Positions 49,301 through 55,143 of a DNA stretch of 64,000 nucleotides are shown piece by piece. The notes under the pieces were generated by a model, which saw nothing but the letters and a program-made list of their open reading frames with translations, did not search any database and was not told the DNA's origin. Position 1 is the first letter of the stretch. Each line of letters opens with the position of its first letter. Origin of the DNA: Galaxea fascicularis. Taxonomy: Eukaryota > Cnidaria > Anthozoa > Scleractinia > Euphylliidae. The position numbers and the translations under genes are program-made. The DNA is taken from assembly GCA_948470475.1 (NCBI GenBank), contig OX419336.1:36985372-37049371 (forward strand). Reading direction: 5' to 3'.

Positions 49301-51166
49301 ATCAGCACACAGTCACAATTTAAACAAAACACTGAATTTAATACAATAACATTGCAGTAATTGAGTAACCTCTAACGTTTCTGTTGACAGCTTTTCACGA
49401 TTACTAAGAAAGTTGTATTGTTTTAAACCTCTTTATCCTATTTATCCTGGCTATTTTATTTCAATATTTCTCAGTTTCAGTATTTTTGACTCCATTTACA
49501 ACGATATTTTCGGTTATTTTACGGCCATTTCGTAATATCGGGGGTTTCGATACAGCCATTTCTCGACATAACAATATAATGATATGCTAGTTGCTTGGCA
49601 ACGGGCGAAAGGACAACTGAAAAGAAATCAGAGTCCCAGGCAGGAATCGAACCTACAACCTCCGTAACACCAGTCGGATGCTCTAACCACTGAGCTACAG
49701 GAACCCCTGGTGAGCTAGGTTGTTTATCTAGGTTCTTATACAAAGTGTCCCACTATGGTCTGTGGGCTCGACAATGTAAATGTGAATCAGACATGATAAC
49801 GATTATTAATGATGGTAAGGTGTAATATGCTCGTGAGAATGATGATATGCTATGCAAGTTGCTTGGCAACAGGCAAAAGGACAACTGAAAAGAAATCAGA
49901 TATCATCATTCTCACGGGCATATTACACCTTACCATCATTAACAATCATTGTCATGTCTGATCATAAGCCTTTGAAGATTGCAAAATATGAAGCAAAAAA
50001 AAAAACATGGCTGTTTCAGTGTACAAACACCCAGTGTTCACACCTTCCAGATTCATGCAACTACTGATTTCATTGTAATCAACACACAAAAAAAATAGAT
50101 TTCCACACAGCCCCATACATACATGCAGTTCGTGAATCAAACTCTATTCGCTTTTGCAACAGGGTTATTAAGACAGTGATGCAAGTGTAATTAATATATG
50201 GAGCTGTGTGGAAATCTTTCCAAAACAAAATTACTGTAACATAAATACCTGCTTCCCTAGCTATAGAATCCAGTTTAGGGTACATGTGTGAGGATTTAAC
50301 TTTCTCATCAGCAGCCACCTGTGACAAGTTTGCATTTCCAGCCTCTCCTTCACTCACTAAAACCTCTCCTGAAGTGTGTACTTTTGAGTTTTCAGTAACA
50401 GTTTCCGCCATAGTTTCATGTTTTTCTGGAATCTCTTGAACAGTGGCTGGTTCTGCCTCATTTGTTTTTGTAGAAACATCAGACAGAACCAGTATCTGGT
50501 TTTCATCAGTGGTTTGATTTTCAACAACAGATGATTTTTCTGGTTGAATTGAGTCATTCTGTAATTCATTTTCATAATCAATCTTGCTCTGTGATACATC
50601 AGTTGTAGGGTTAGTGCTTTCCTGATTTACCTCTCTCTGTGAATCAGAGGGCAGGTCATTTTCTTCCTTAGATAGTTCCTCGGAAATATTAGTCACTTCT
50701 CCTACGTTTGATGAAGTGCTTTCAGTAGAAAGCTCACTGGTTCCTTCAACATTCTTGGCTATTTCAGTGAGCTCTCCACTTGAGGCCGGACTTGTGGAAG
50801 GCAAGTCAGATTTAACTGAAGTGTCTCCTGTGGGTTCACAAGCATTTTCGTTTGACACTCCACACTTGTTTGTATTGTCTTCTCCTAGAAGATCACTGTC
50901 GGAAGCATCTAGATTAAATCAAGCAAAGACTCACATCAGCTTTAATTTACAAATCACACATCATCATTGAAAACAAGACTGAAGTAAGCTTAAAGATTAA
51001 GCTCTGAGCTGAGTTTCTCTTCAAAATAAAACAAGTAAGTTGTTAGTCAAGCGAAATGTTCACTCCAACCTTTCAAAGCCTCTGCAGCTTCGCCTCTCTC
51101 TGTAGTTCTTGAGGCTTGCTCCTTTGTCTTTTTCTTGTGTTTTCTTTTGGGTTTCACGGCTTCCAT
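6615..51166 (-). CDS. EPG5: Ectopic P granules protein 5 homolog, complete, 53 coding exons
   Basis: EPG5 is a large cytosolic, membrane-recruited Rab7 effector. It tethers autophagosomes to late endosomes/lysosomes and promotes SNARE assembly; human loss causes Vici syndrome. Fifty-three exons join with matching phases into 2651 residues (human about 2580). Diagnostic matches run from end to end: [13 protein letters not shown] at the N terminus, [75 protein letters not shown], and a C terminus like the vertebrate one. Exon 2 (residues 33-252) is acidic, Ser/Thr-rich and probably disordered; the rest looks alpha-helical. Tandem LC3-interacting motifs lie at residues 550-553 and 569-572. Exon coordinates are given in the five block entries. 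Uncertain points are the exon 43/44 splice and the acceptors of exons 9, 26 and 42. The start ATG at 51164-51166 is followed by the conserved basic N terminus. Confidence 0.95.
8310..8590 (-). mobile_element. 3' end of a non-LTR (LINE) retrotransposon, CR1/L2/Rex-like
   Basis: On the minus strand about 60 codons end at the TAA in 8398-8400. They encode [20 protein letters not shown] followed by [19 protein letters not shown]. This is the typical end of a CR1/L2/Rex-clade reverse-transcriptase ORF (F-K-x-S-F-F..R.V..W-N-x-L-P). Downstream is a T/A-rich stretch ending in repeated AAATA units near 8310-8330, as expected for a LINE tail. It lies in the EPG5 intron between exons 50 and 51 and is 5'-truncated, hence dead. 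Confidence 0.7.
10105..10205. repeat. Short compound inverted repeat in an EPG5 intron
   Basis: An ACTGAATCCA/TGGATTCAGT palindrome (about 10116-10140) runs directly into a second, larger hairpin. In that one TCCAAGGTGGTTGTAATTC is mirrored about 45 bases later by GAATTACAACCACCTTGGA. It is probably the remnant of a foldback element. Confidence 0.6.
10645..11160 (+). mobile_element. tRNA-derived SINE fragments
   Basis: Around 10655-10730 is a SINE body segment (TTAGACTTTCTAGTCTTC, then GTTAAAGAACCCACACACTG) that recurs in the copy at 47291. Around 11050-11110 is a tRNA-like head with box A TGGCGCAGTGGT and box B GGGTTCGATTCC. It is followed by TTTCTCCGGGTACTCCGG. The two pieces appear to be separate, incomplete insertions inside EPG5 introns. 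Confidence 0.6.
13080..13783. mobile_element. 704 bp TIR element (MITE) hosting a second nested MITE
   Basis: The ends are GGCCCAATTTATACTAGAG and its reverse complement, flanked by ACT on both sides (13077-13079 and 13784-13786), a possible 3-bp target duplication. The interior repeats variants of the subterminal motif GGACGGAT(T/A)A. There is no coding potential. It lies in the EPG5 intron between exons 44 and 45. Confidence 0.8.
13285..13680. mobile_element. 396 bp PIF/Harbinger-like MITE nested in the 13080-13783 element
   Basis: The terminal repeats begin GGCCCGTTTCA and continue with near-matches through GCCGTGCTAAAGTCGTGCCG on the left, mirrored on the right. The element is flanked by TAA on both sides (13282-13284 and 13681-13683). 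A 3-bp TAA duplication with G-starting ends suits PIF/Harbinger. The interior repeats GCCGTGC/GCACGGC words many times. It carries no gene. Confidence 0.85.
14408..14523. repeat. Near-perfect 42-bp-arm hairpin
   Basis: Left arm 14408-14449 and right arm 14482-14523 are reverse complements (starting AAATGAAGAATGATCGTCGC), separated by about 32 bases. It lies in the EPG5 intron between exons 43 and 44. The near-perfect arms suggest recent insertion or ongoing arm homogenisation. Confidence 0.85.
14960..15461. mobile_element. 502 bp TIR element
   Basis: The ends AGGGGCACAAAACGA and TCGTTTTGTGCCCCT are reverse complements. The interior repeats TTCCCAGCCAG/CCAGCCAGC words and contains a G homopolymer of about 16 bases near 15246-15262. 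A long open frame across it is incidental and matches no known protein family I recognise. Confidence 0.65.
15754..22836 (-). CDS. EPG5: EPG5 coding exons 29-42 (residues 1538-2114)
   Basis: Exons in transcript order: 22665-22836, 21980-22070, 21261-21341, 20774-20916, 20347-20393, 20046-20167, 19730-19915, 18308-18439, 17905-17986, 17182-17303, 16844-17045, 16673-16748, 16414-16517, 15754-15923. Exon 33 is only 47 nt. Strong family matches are [51 protein letters not shown] and [14 protein letters not shown]. The exon 42 acceptor is CGTAG before CTCC; the nearer TTACAG would bring an immediate in-frame stop. The intron between exons 31 and 30 contains an imperfect (CAC/ATC) low-complexity stretch. 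Confidence 0.9.
18645..18855. mobile_element. 211 bp MITE with TTAA-type ends
   Basis: The left end TTAAGCACCGGCTTTTTTGA and the right end, in reverse complement TTAAGCAAAGGCGTTTTTAA, form imperfect inverted repeats. They extend into CGGCAACCGGAAGT and its mirror. It abuts the next element directly, inside an EPG5 intron. Confidence 0.65.
18853..19287. mobile_element. About 435 bp TIR element adjacent to the previous MITE
   Basis: The left end reads TAAAGCGCTCATAACGG and later GAATCTAGACATCACCCA. The right side has TGGGTGATGTCTAGATTC and ends CGTTATGGGCCCTTTA. The inverted repeats are roughly 60 bp with mismatches. There is no coding potential. Confidence 0.7.
21400..21720. repeat. Imperfect (CAC/ATC)n low-complexity tract
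   Basis: A long run of CAC, ATC, ACC and TCA triplets lies in the EPG5 intron between exons 30 and 31. Because it is trinucleotide-based, several frames stay open on both strands and give Thr/Ile- or His-rich pseudo-proteins. They have no biological support. Confidence 0.85.
23314..30151 (-). CDS. EPG5: EPG5 coding exons 18-28 (residues 1036-1537)
   Basis: Exons in transcript order: 29986-30151, 28841-28981, 28363-28483, 27459-27544, 26735-26837, 25686-25784, 25102-25239, 24760-24930, 24030-24235, 23599-23722, 23314-23464. Examples of alignment with vertebrate EPG5 are [20 protein letters not shown] (human VAVLEFWVQALISQHLWYR), [37 protein letters not shown] and [20 protein letters not shown]. 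Exons 25 and 26 can be joined in more than one way. I prefer donor GTAACG after GGG-TGT and acceptor CAGAG before CGC, which keep the frame open. A RecQ fragment lies antisense in the intron between exons 22 and 23. Confidence 0.9.
25430..25475 (-). ncRNA. Hammerhead-ribozyme-like core, possible Penelope-like element remnant
   Basis: On the minus strand bases 25438-25465 read CTGACGA, then a 13-nt AGGGCTAGCACAC segment, then GAAACGTC. CUGANGA...GAAA...NUH is the hammerhead catalytic core, and this spacing with a very short stem III is typical of motifs carried by Penelope-like retroelements. Stems I and II look weak by eye, so activity is doubtful. It lies in the EPG5 intron between exons 23 and 24. 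Confidence 0.45.
25960..26229 (+). pseudogene. RecQ-type DNA helicase N-terminal fragment, antisense in an EPG5 intron
   Basis: Ninety codons encode a RecQ-like start. There is a Q-motif-like [20 protein letters not shown], then the Walker A region [12 protein letters not shown], then [14 protein letters not shown], equivalent to motif Ia (VVSPLIALMxDQV). The Walker A glycine is replaced by alanine (GSAKS instead of GSGKS). The frame ends at TGA-like/TAA codons just after CAA-GTGAGA, which also looks like a splice donor. No later helicase motifs (DEAD/DEAH, motifs III-VI) are visible nearby. It is probably a truncated, dead copy of a dispersed RecQ-like gene or transposon cargo. Confidence 0.7.
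26440..26620. repeat. Degraded inverted repeat related to the 13285 MITE family
   Basis: GAATTAGATTCGGCACGTGAAGTTC is mirrored in part by GAACTTAATTCCCGAATTAG and followed by AAAACGGGCCTTA. That last word recalls the terminal sequence of the Harbinger-like element at 13285-13680. It is intronic and non-coding. (Only short shared words are visible.). Confidence 0.4.
28018..28302. mobile_element. 285 bp MITE with TA-flanked TAGAGC ends
   Basis: The left end TAGAGCGGTTTCAATTGGGT and right end, in reverse complement TAGAGCAGTTTTTAAATGAG, are imperfect inverted repeats followed by GTGTC. The interior has GTGATTGGTCAG and its mirror. Degraded relatives are visible at about 6283-6365, 12523-12590 and 13797-13862. 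It lies in the EPG5 intron between exons 20 and 21. Confidence 0.7.
29581..29809. mobile_element. 229 bp MITE, copy 1 of a three-copy family
   Basis: The ends GTCCACTTTACAGTTATGTG and, in reverse complement, GTCCATTTTATAGTTGTGTT are imperfect inverted repeats continuing into GTGACCTGGCCTTTGA. Related copies lie at about 35765-35982 and 40008-40160. All share GTGACCTGGCC, TTTGTATCAAAACAAG-like and ACTAGTC-like words. Confidence 0.7.
30787..38822 (-). CDS. EPG5: EPG5 coding exons 9-17 (residues 529-1035), containing the tandem LIR motifs
   Basis: Exons in transcript order: 38726-38822, 38353-38473, 37933-38101, 37002-37190, 36186-36352, 32785-32933, 32372-32512, 31729-31893, 30787-31108. Exons 9 and 10 carry the LC3-interacting pair W-T-I-V and W-M-L-I in acidic surroundings. 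Exon 11 has [15 protein letters not shown]. Exon 14 has [19 protein letters not shown], and exon 16 [18 protein letters not shown] followed by NLNWGHVGE, aligning with human ILEGLNWGF. The exon 9 acceptor (CATACAG before T-TTT-CTA) was chosen because it alone restores phase. The 3.25 kb intron between exons 13 and 14 holds the large nested foldback element. Confidence 0.9.
33130..33245 (+). mobile_element. Possible degenerate LINE 3' end
   Basis: One plus-strand frame gives [19 protein letters not shown] after a damaged W-N-x-L-P-like segment, resembling the C-terminal end of some LINE ORF2 proteins. There are stops and an apparent frameshift. The call is weak. Confidence 0.35.
33629..35753. 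mobile_element. 2.1 kb nested foldback element in EPG5 intron 13
   Basis: The outer inverted repeats (33629-33750 and 35650-35753) share TTATCACAT, GGGGCAAAATTACTGAATGC and TGATTGGCTGAGACAGAGGG. Inside are intermediate repeats: GTAATCGCAAGTGCCCTCGG at about 33970 is mirrored at about 34950. At the centre is the palindrome 34103-34780. No transposase is visible; open frames are arm copies. The arrangement suggests successive insertion into, or stepwise growth of, a foldback element. Confidence 0.8.
34103..34780. repeat. 678 bp near-perfect palindrome at the core of the foldback element
   Basis: The arms start TTAAGGTGGCTC on both sides and meet at TTTTCGAAAA near 34441. Two arm copies translate to an identical 76-residue open frame (34163-34393 minus, 34490-34720 plus), so at least 231 bp are effectively identical. 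The TTAA-type ends hint at its own insertion event. The identical frames reflect the mirror repeat, not a gene. Confidence 0.85.
35765..35982. mobile_element. MITE copy 2 of the 29581 family
   Basis: It begins near GGCGATTTTACAATTACATG, contains AGTAACCTGGCC and GGTTTGTATCAAAACAAGAT, and ends CCAGGTCACTGAATGTACAA then CTGTAAAATGGGCTA. The inverted ends match the family at 29581-29809. It sits beside the large foldback element. Confidence 0.65.
36443..36752 (-). repeat. Dispersed repeat with CCTGACTTTTC words
   Basis: It contains CGACTTTTCACTGACC, AATCCTTGGGCAATAAAGCC and CTGACTTTTCCCTGACATTG. The same blocks occur at about 48232-48585 in the same orientation and at about 4346-4590 in the opposite one. 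It is non-coding, interspersed and of unknown class. Confidence 0.6.
38441..38761 (-). other. EPG5: Tandem LC3-interacting region (LIR) motifs of EPG5
   Basis: Residues 550-553 (W-T-I-V, bases 38750-38761, exon 9) and 569-572 (W-M-L-I, bases 38441-38452, exon 10) fit the W-x-x-[LIV] consensus for binding LC3/GABARAP-family proteins. Acidic residues lie between them ([15 protein letters not shown]). The corresponding vertebrate segment reads W-T-L-V and W-I-L-L, which I recall as the published tandem LIRs. The motifs straddle an exon junction. Confidence 0.75.
38995..39895. repeat. 60-bp minisatellite, about 15 units
   Basis: Units contain GGCAGCTGTATGCACACAGA and GGTACAGTACATAACAC. About eight units with GGCAGCTG are followed by one or two shortened ones near 39487-39550, then about six units with GGAAGCTG. 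The two sub-blocks are internally homogeneous and differ by diagnostic bases, indicating recent local expansion. Since 60 is divisible by 3, both strands read open with 20-residue repeats. It lies in the EPG5 intron between exons 8 and 9. Confidence 0.95.
40008..40160. mobile_element. MITE copy 3 of the 29581 family, partial
   Basis: It contains CTCAGTGACCTGGCCTATGA, GGTGACCTTGTATTAATAGA and GTTAACTAGTCTGCATT, then stops after GGAAGGTTTGGCCTGGCCTG without the expected right end. Confidence 0.55.
40379..41355. mobile_element. 977 bp non-autonomous DNA transposon with 8-bp target duplication
   Basis: The terminal repeats GGATCAATTTTACTATAGG and CCTATAGTAAAATTGATCC are exact reverse complements. 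They are flanked by CTACTGAC on both sides (40371-40378 and 41356-41363). Subterminal regions are crowded with GTCGGTCGA/TCGACCGAC words, probable transposase-binding repeats, dense on both sides of a unique middle of about 350 bp. No transposase is encoded. An 8-bp duplication fits hAT- or P-like transposition. Confidence 0.9.
41390..51166 (-). CDS. EPG5: EPG5 coding exons 1-8 (residues 1-528)
   Basis: Exons in transcript order: 51070-51166, 50249-50908, 48680-48798, 47651-47743, 45503-45625, 44800-44920, 43630-43775, 41390-41616. Each is bounded by AG and GT on the minus strand, and phases are compatible (1,1,0,0,0,1,0,2). Exon 1 encodes a Lys-rich start. Exon 2 is a 660-nt acidic low-complexity segment. 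Exon 4 contains [17 protein letters not shown], matching vertebrate HEFYELLLNYSRCR. Exon 7 has [12 protein letters not shown] and exon 8 [13 protein letters not shown], both strongly conserved EPG5 signatures. Confidence 0.93.
41769..42600. mobile_element. 832 bp foldback Tc1/mariner-like element with a paired-domain coding core
   Basis: The 260-bp arms 41769-42028 and 42341-42600 are reverse complements starting CAGTGCGACCACTTGAACC, flanked by TA on each side. Both arms contain the same 64-codon open frame. The 312-bp core encodes a Pax-like paired-domain segment, listed separately. TA duplication and a paired-type DNA-binding domain agree with the Tc1/mariner superfamily. The catalytic DDE/D part is missing, so the element is non-autonomous. 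It lies in the EPG5 intron between exons 7 and 8. Confidence 0.85.
42053..42385 (+). pseudogene. Pax-like paired-domain fragment inside the foldback transposon
   Basis: After a stop at 42050-42052 the frame reads [20 protein letters not shown], then [19 protein letters not shown] and [19 protein letters not shown]. This parallels the first (PAI) helix-turn-helix half of Pax paired domains (NQLGGVFVNGRPL... HQGVRPCDIS... VSKILGRYYETG). The beginning of a second half ([11 protein letters not shown]) follows before the frame enters the right inverted arm. No start ATG, homeobox or catalytic domain is present. It could be the DNA-binding end of a transposase or a captured host exon; I favour the former because it sits exactly between the arms. 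Confidence 0.65.
44965..45124. mobile_element. 160 bp hairpin MITE
   Basis: The ends ATATGTTACAGGTTAAAATT and AATTTTAACCTGTAACATAT are inverted repeats. The arms continue nearly perfectly (CTCAGGTTATTTTTTATTTA, CCTAGGTCAAAATGAAATTC) to a short centre near 45040. Confidence 0.8.
46316..46425. repeat. (AATC)n microsatellite
   Basis: Tandem AATC/AACC/AATA tetranucleotides with interruptions, intronic in EPG5. Confidence 0.9.
47291..47515 (+). mobile_element. tRNA-derived SINE
   Basis: The head GACCGGTTAGCTCAGTTGG (box A) and GTGGGTTCAAACCCC (box B) is tRNA-like, but the anticodon arm is shortened, so it is not a working tRNA gene. The body contains TTAGACTTTCTAGTCTTCTC and GGGACGTTAAAGAACCAC, shared with fragments at 10655 and 58440. 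It lies in the EPG5 intron between exons 4 and 5. Confidence 0.75.
48232..48585 (-). repeat. Second full copy of the CCTGACTTTTC dispersed repeat
   Basis: It contains GACTTTTCACTGACCGCAAA, GGAATCTCCCTCCG, CCTGACTTTCAGGTAGAATT and CTGACTTTTCCCTGACCTTG in the same order as the copy at 36443-36752. It is intronic and non-coding. Confidence 0.6.
49169..49580. mobile_element. Tc1/pogo-like MITE remnant
   Basis: The left end ACAGTGGAACCTCGACATAAC is characteristic of Tigger/pogo-type terminal repeats, with following ATAACGGTGGATATAGCGATG words. The right part near 49550-49575 reads TTTCTCGACATAACAATATA. The right terminus is degraded. Confidence 0.55.
49583..49965. repeat. Direct and inverted repeat cluster
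   Basis: GTTGCTTGGCAAC(G/A)GGC(G/A)AAAGGACAACTG occurs at about 49590 and 49858. Bases 49791-49850 and 49900-49960 are inverted copies (GATGGTAAGGTGTAATATGC and its mirror). The pattern suggests a foldback element that has been partly duplicated. Confidence 0.6.
49630..49710 (-). mobile_element. tRNA-like SINE head
   Basis: The minus strand reads GTTCCTGTAGCTCAGTGGTT (box A) and later GTAGGTTCGATTCCTGCC (box B). The anticodon stem and loop do not fold to a 5-bp stem with a 7-nt loop, so a SINE head or tRNA relic is likelier than a tRNA gene. It sits inside a duplicated TTGCTTGGCAACGGGCGAAA context. Confidence 0.55.
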
Positions 51167-51541
51167 CGCATTTTTGACTCACCTGATTTACGTTTCAAAG
51201 GGGTCGCTCACTTCCAAATCGAGCATTATATCCCATGATTCCTAAAAAACCAACTTCCGGTTGAAAATCCAAAATGGCGCGTGGACTTTGGCGCCAATCC
51301 GCGCCAAACTTATAAAAATGGAGAAGTTAACAAAAATAATGAAATAAATTATCTCATTAAGGGTGTAAATATAACCCATTCGTTTCTTGCTATTAGAATT
51401 CATCACCGTTCCTTCGGTGAGATGATTTTTGGCTTGTTTTGTTGGTTGTTTTGGCAGTACCCTAAAGCTGAGCCTGCGATCTTTGTTGCCGGGGAACGGA
51501 CGACGAATTGATTATCAATCCAGAATACAGAGAATCTCAAA
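51167..51541. promoter_or_regulatory. Bidirectional EPG5-MESD promoter
   Basis: Only 375 bp separate the divergent EPG5 and MESD start codons. Visible motifs are an ETS site ACTTCCGG at 51253-51260, a YY1-like AAAATGGCG at 51271-51279, a palindromic E2F-type TTTGGCGCCAA at 51287-51297 overlapping a CCAAT box, and a second GCGCCAAA at 51301-51308. The MESD start codon itself sits in a YY1-like CAAAATGGCG. There is no TATA box at a sensible position. ETS, YY1 and E2F sites are typical of divergent housekeeping promoters. Confidence 0.7.
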
Positions 51542-53624
51542 ATGGCGAGAAGTCATTGGTCGAAGTACAGGTTACTATTTTCGGTGTTGTTTTTACTCGT
51601 AACTCTGGAAGACAGTTGTCTTGGAGAAGCGAAGAGATCAGATCCAAAACAGAAGAAGGAAAAGGACAAGAAAATTGGCAAAGATGTATTGGATTACACA
51701 GAAGCCGACTTGTTCAAACTGCTCGACCAATGGGAGGTAAGCACATCATGTCGGTTTACTTGTCAGTTGATGTGCATTTGTTTTGCTGTATTTGCGGAAC
51801 GAGATTAGGAAGAGAATCGATGTGATTCAGCGATTTGAATTTTTGCAATGTATGGTCGAAGTAAGAAGCAACGAAGGAGAAATGGATGCATGAGCTGATC
51901 CTTTATTAATACACGTACATGTCATGGTCATTCAATGTGAGGTCTCTGTGCAGAAAGTACTTTTACTGTTTTAGATGCAGTCGCATGCAAAACACCAAAC
52001 ACGCAGATCGGGGAGCGATAGATTGCATTAACCCCAGATAGTGGTTATCAACGTCAAACAGACTTTAGGTCCTTTAGTTCTGCTTGAGTGGCTGAAATGT
52101 GTGGTTGGTTGGCTCACAGTGGATCTACACGGTCTATAAATTATTTAATTTCATCCTGAATGCTGACACGATTGCTGTAGGCATAATTATGGTCCATATG
52201 GAATTTCCAGTCTGCCTTGTGATAAAAAGACCCATAGGGGATATGATGTGGGGCTGGAGTCGGACCTAAGCTTTCATCTAAATGCCAAAGAAAATTAGAA
52301 CCTAATGGCTAATTTTTTTTTAATTCCAACTGCAAACTCTGTGAATGTTCTGAATCTGCTGCCATTATTCTTCATTGTGTGACAGGTTCCAACACTATGT
52401 TGCTTGATTCAGTGCTGCTTTCCCAAGAACGTCATACATATATGTCTCTGTGTACCAAAACAACACCAAACAAACCAACACATTGTCCTCTAGACTGGGA
52501 TGTTGTTTGTTCTCTTAAATTTTACTTTGTTTAGTTATGTTGTGGTCTTCATGCACTAAACAATTACCTTGTTCTCCAAGTACTAAGTACTGAGTCGTAC
52601 TGAGTATGTAAGTAAGTACTGAGTAATGCATTGTTTAAATTTGTGACAACTCCATTCGGGGACTGTAATCACTCACCCAACACAGAAATCCGGCGATTAA
52701 TGTAGTTGTTTATTTCTACACCCACTGACCGCTACAACAGCTGTTCCTAGGGACTGTTAACGAGTTGAGAACATCTCTCAAGGGGAGAGGAGTAGGAAAA
52801 GGATTTCTGGTTTCGCTACAATTTCTGGCACCAGTAGGTACTGAACTACAGTATGTGTACATCAGGAGCAGGGTACAGGTAGATAGAGACAGCTGATGGT
52901 CTCTTTTTCCCCAGGATAATGATGAAGATATTGATGAAGATGACCGATTTGATGACAATGATCCACGAAAGCCAGCTGCACCAGGACCTGGCTTTGATCC
53001 AACACAGTTCAAAGGTGATCCAATAGCAATTATGAAATTAGCTAAGAAGGGTAAAGTGGTGATGCTGTTTGCAACTGTGGCTGGCTCTCCAACCAAGAAA
53101 GAAACAGAACAGATTACTGGAAGATGGCAGACAAGTCTGTTCAATGCACAGTTTCAAGTTGAAAGGTGATACATATCTGTGTTAATTGTTAATGTTTAAA
53201 TAAAATTTATAATTGTCAATAAACTTAAAAAACTTCAGGGTTGCTAAAACATTAGGGAAATCACAAAGGCTTTCAATAGAAGCTGGTTCCCACCTGAGCT
53301 TCTGCAGCTGCAGGCTCGTAGCAGGGAAGGGGCTCAAGCCCCCCTTTCCCAGAATTTTTGGAAGTTGAGAAAAACAATTTATATTCACACTCCTCTGGAC
53401 AGGACCTTCGTATGTAAGTTCCTCTTAATATTGTCCTTATTACTTACATTCTTAGGTATCCTGTGGCAGATAACCGAGTGCTGTTTATGATAAAGGATGG
53501 CAGCCTGGCCTGGGATATTAAGGACTTCTTAATAACCCAACCAGATTGTAAATTGGTTGAATTTGATAATCAGCAGTTTCCAGGAGCTGGAGCAAACGAC
53601 AACTCAGCAAAGACAGAACTCTGA
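51542..53624 (+). CDS. MESD: LRP chaperone MESD homolog, complete, three exons
   Basis: MESD is an ER chaperone needed to fold and export the beta-propeller/EGF modules of LDL-receptor-family proteins, including the Wnt co-receptors LRP5/6. Exons 51542-51736, 52915-53165 and 53456-53624 join in phase into 204 residues. Residues 1-29 include a signal peptide (LLFSVLFLLVTLEDSCLGEA). Then come a Lys-rich stretch, DYTEADLFKLLDQWE, and the acidic DNDEDIDEDD. The folded core GKVVMLFATVAGSPTKKETE, WQTSLFNAQFQVERYPVADN and WDIKDFLITQPDCKLVEFD closely matches vertebrate MESD. It ends in KTEL, a KDEL-like ER-retrieval signal where vertebrates have REDL. The ATG has a strong context (AAAATGG). A polyadenylation signal candidate AATAAA is at 54619-54624. 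Confidence 0.96.
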
Positions 53625-53898
53625 CAGACTTAATTCATGTACACCTCAATATAGGAGATTTTAAAACAGGAATTTTCAACAAGTTTTCAAAAATGTTATC
53701 AGAAAGCTTTAGTCTCATATTGTGATTTCTTCTCTTCCTATGTCACCATATGCTGTGAAAATTTCTTGTAATAAGGTCTATTTGTTATCAAGATCACTGC
53801 ACCAACCAGACCTTGTGATTATGAGCCAAACCATTTAGAAAAGAGCGTGCAAACTTTTTCTTGGTTACAAAATGTATGGACAGTAATGTTTGTAAATA

Positions 53899-54067
53899 CA
53901 GTCAAACCCCTATCAAGTGGCCATCAATTCAATGGCCACCCCCCATTTGGGATTACCAGCCTTTGTTTTGGGAAATGAACCTGCATTCACCTCACTCTCT
54001 TCTCAAGGCCGAGGAAAGCTGTCACTATCCACTTCCCCGAAGGTGACCACTTAATAGGGGTTTACTG
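53899..54067. mobile_element. 169 bp Tc1/mariner-type MITE
   Basis: CAGTCAAACCCCTATCAAGTG at the left and CTTAATAGGGGTTTACTG at the right are imperfect inverted repeats flanked by TA (53897-53898 and 54068-54069). GGCCA(T/C) and GGTGACCACT words follow inside. It lies within the probable MESD 3' UTR. Confidence 0.75.
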
Positions 54068-55143
54068 TACATAAAATCTAATTGGTTTTCAGCAAACCCA
54101 CAAGGTCATAAAACTGTATAATTTCAAACATTTTATAATGTATTCCTGACCTGGTCACCATTAGCTATTAAAGGGTGAATGAGACCTTAAAGGGACTTGA
54201 GTTACAGGTACCCCTGAGAAACAGTTTTACTGTAAAATGCAAAAAACCATGAAAACTACAACTATTTCTGGAATATTTGTGTTGCAAAAGAAAGCCAATC
54301 AGATTGGTTGAAGAACAATGATTTAAACATTCCATTCTTAGTCCATTCAGTTTATACAATAGACCTCTTTAGCTTGTGTACTTTGTTTTCCTCATGTAGG
54401 CAAGACAAAATTTCAAAGAAACAGCTCTCCAGGGTAACATCACATGACCTACATTGGGGAAGCAAAATAAACAAGCTTAAAGTTCTATAATTTCATGAGT
54501 ATACCTTCTGGTAAAAATTTCTAACTTTTCAGCAAGCTTGTAATATGTTGAATCAATAATTTATTTCCTCTTTGCACATGGAGGCATTGCAGCAATATCT
54601 TTTGTATGCTACTTTTTTAATAAAAAATACATAGTGGAAGTCATAATATTATTGTTCTGGTGTGGATTTTCATACCTAAGCCATAACTGCAAAATTTAAT
54701 ACAAGTAAGTTTGGCCATGCCAGGCAGAAAAAATGATATCCAAATTGTGCAGTTGTGCACATGATAACATGTTACACTGTAGGATCTCATATATTCACAG
54801 TAATTACAAAATTAGATCACTGGATAATGCAATTCTGGAGTTTTGATAGGCTAAGCCATCATGGTACATGAGCATTATACCATGCTCCACGATATGGCAA
54901 CTGTATGCATCCACAATAGGGAAAGTAGGAAGTTTTTTCCATAATTTGTGGCTATTTTAAATGAAACCTAACATTATTCCACTCACGCTTGTCAGATACA
55001 AGATGATTATAGCCAACTCAGCACTACGTCTTGTTGGCTACATGTATCTACGGTCTTAAAACCAATGCACACTTGTGGGATGATAATCTTCATAAACATA
55101 CGACATGAAGTAGCTGAATGCAACATTCCAGTTGCTCAGCCTG

